This document shows positions 14,722-15,382 of a stretch of DNA of 15,382 bases, one piece after another. Source of the DNA: Marine Group II euryarchaeote MED-G33 (GTDB lineage Archaea > Thermoplasmatota > Poseidoniia > Poseidoniales > Thalassarchaeaceae). The stretch is taken from positions 1-15,382 of the forward strand of contig CATISE010000193.1 of NCBI GenBank assembly GCA_949538655.1. Reading direction: 5' to 3'. Positions within the stretch are counted from its first letter, which is position 1. Every line of letters begins with the position of its first letter. Under the pieces are notes generated by a model, which worked only from the letters and a program-made list of their open reading frames with translations, did no database searches and had not been told where the DNA came from. Both the position numbers and the translations under genes were made by a program.

Positions 14722-15382
14722 ATGTGTGGCATCATTGGTTATATCGGAGATCGACAAGCGACTCCATTCTTGGTGGAAGGACTCCGTAGACTCGAATATC
14801 GAGGCTATGATTCCTCTGGGATCGCAGTCAAGAATGGAGGAGTCACGGTTCACAAACGAATCGGAAAGGTCGCCGATTTAGAATCCATTATCCCGAAGAA
14901 CATCAAAGGGACCTGTGGTATTGCACACACTCGCTGGGCTACACACGGGGGGGTGACGGATGCAAACGCCCATCCGCATTGCTCAGTCGATGGAAAGATT
15001 GCCTTGGTGCACAATGGAATCATTGAGAATGCACGTACACTCCGAAACCGCTTAGAAAAAGAAGGAACCAAACTTCGTTCAGATACCGATTCAGAGGCTT
15101 TGGTTCATTTGATTCATCGAGAGGTTGAAAATGGTGCAAAGCCACTGACTGCAGTCCGTCGAACACTGAAACGTGCCAGAGGCACATGGGGCATATGTGT
15201 CGTTTTCGAAGACCATGACATGATTATCTGTGCTCGCAATGGTTCCCCATTGGTCATTGGAATCGGTGAAGGTGAAAATTGGATTGCGAGCGATACATTG
15301 CCACTTCAAACTCTTACTCAACAAGTCATTCGATTGGAAGATGGAGATTTGGCAGTGGTTACATCAGATGGCATCAAAACCA
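14722..15382 (+). CDS. glmS: Glutamine-fructose-6-phosphate aminotransferase, N-terminal part (runs off the right edge)
   Basis: The first 220 codons are present and the frame is open at the window end. The enzyme makes glucosamine-6-phosphate from fructose-6-phosphate and glutamine, the entry to hexosamine and UDP-GlcNAc synthesis. The visible part is the class II glutaminase domain. Catalytic C2 in MCGIIGYIG is exposed after removal of Met1. RRLEYRGYDSSGIAV (22-36), HTRWATHGG, HNGIIEN and SDTDSEALVHL supply glutamine-binding and oxyanion-hole residues. The isomerase (SIS) half would lie beyond the window. The ATG is preceded by GAGG seven bases upstream, which overlaps the subtilase stop codon, and the two genes are only nine bases apart, so co-transcription is likely. 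The whole visible region matches the GlmS family closely. Only a paralogue with another sugar specificity would be a serious alternative. Confidence 0.93.
   Translation, partial: MCGIIGYIGDRQATPFLVEGLRRLEYRGYDSSGIAVKNGGVTVHKRIGKVADLESIIPKNIKGTCGIAHTRWATHGGVTDANAHPHCSVDGKIALVHNGIIENARTLRNRLEKEGTKLRSDTDSEALVHLIHREVENGAKPLTAVRRTLKRARGTWGICVVFEDHDMIICARNGSPLVIGIGEGENWIASDTLPLQTLTQQVIRLEDGDLAVVTSDGIKT

Noticed and set aside
14004..14735. Long open frame antisense to the end of the subtilase gene
   Set aside because: It mirrors the aspartate-, serine- and proline-rich coding of the sense strand. Its low-complexity Gly/Ser product has no domain or start context, and the sense frame has clear domains throughout.
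1..15382. CRISPR array, tRNA, rRNA or insertion sequence
   Set aside because: No regularly spaced repeats, cloverleaf-like segments, ribosomal RNA motifs or transposase motifs were recognised by eye; a covariance-model scan would be needed to exclude small RNA genes fully.

Overview
The window looks like a stretch of an archaeal chromosome, most likely a planktonic marine euryarchaeon of the Poseidoniales (Marine Group II) type. The support is an NMD3-family ribosome factor, which is confined to archaea and eukaryotes, a stand-alone bifunctional phosphoglucose/phosphomannose isomerase, a dolichyl-phosphate-type sugar synthase paired with a polytopic membrane protein, and a very large secreted subtilase with CARDB-like domains and a C-terminal membrane anchor. 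Genes are tightly packed with stop/start overlaps and no gap exceeds about 75 bases. The order-level assignment is inference; the archaeal assignment is firmer.

Layout. (A) 1-3368, minus strand: an 821-residue polytopic membrane protein of probable GT-C glycosyltransferase type, overlapping by four bases a family 2 (DPM1-like) glycosyltransferase. Beyond it is the start of a small membrane protein that runs off the left edge. (B) 3421-4008, plus strand: a lone M23-type zinc peptidase with a complete metal site but no signal peptide. (C) 4002-8702, minus strand: a six-gene unit that reads, in transcription order, fused CcmA-CcmB, CcmC, CcmD, a four-helix membrane protein of unknown function, NMD3, and phosphoglucose/phosphomannose isomerase. 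The ccmAB/ccmC and nmd3/isomerase junctions share one base, so coupling is likely. (D) 8762-15382, plus strand: a rhomboid protease with a zinc-ribbon-like tail, a 1637-residue membrane-anchored subtilase, and the first 220 codons of glmS.

How the genes fit together. Block C begins with haem delivery for cytochrome c maturation (System I), but CcmE, CcmF and the thiol-handling factors are not in this window. Isomerase and GlmS act on fructose-6-phosphate, and the two glycosyltransferases fit a lipid-linked sugar pathway for surface glycosylation, so cell-surface carbohydrate is a loose theme. The most unusual element is in block D. A subtilase with signal peptide, propeptide, catalytic triad, Ig-like and CARDB-like domains and a propeller-like region is followed by one membrane helix, a proline-rich repeat tail and a terminal zinc ribbon predicted to be in the cytoplasm. 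It lies directly downstream of a rhomboid intramembrane protease that also ends in a zinc-ribbon-like motif. The subtilase start codon lies inside a 7-bp hairpin.

No tRNA, rRNA, CRISPR array, insertion sequence or origin was recognised.
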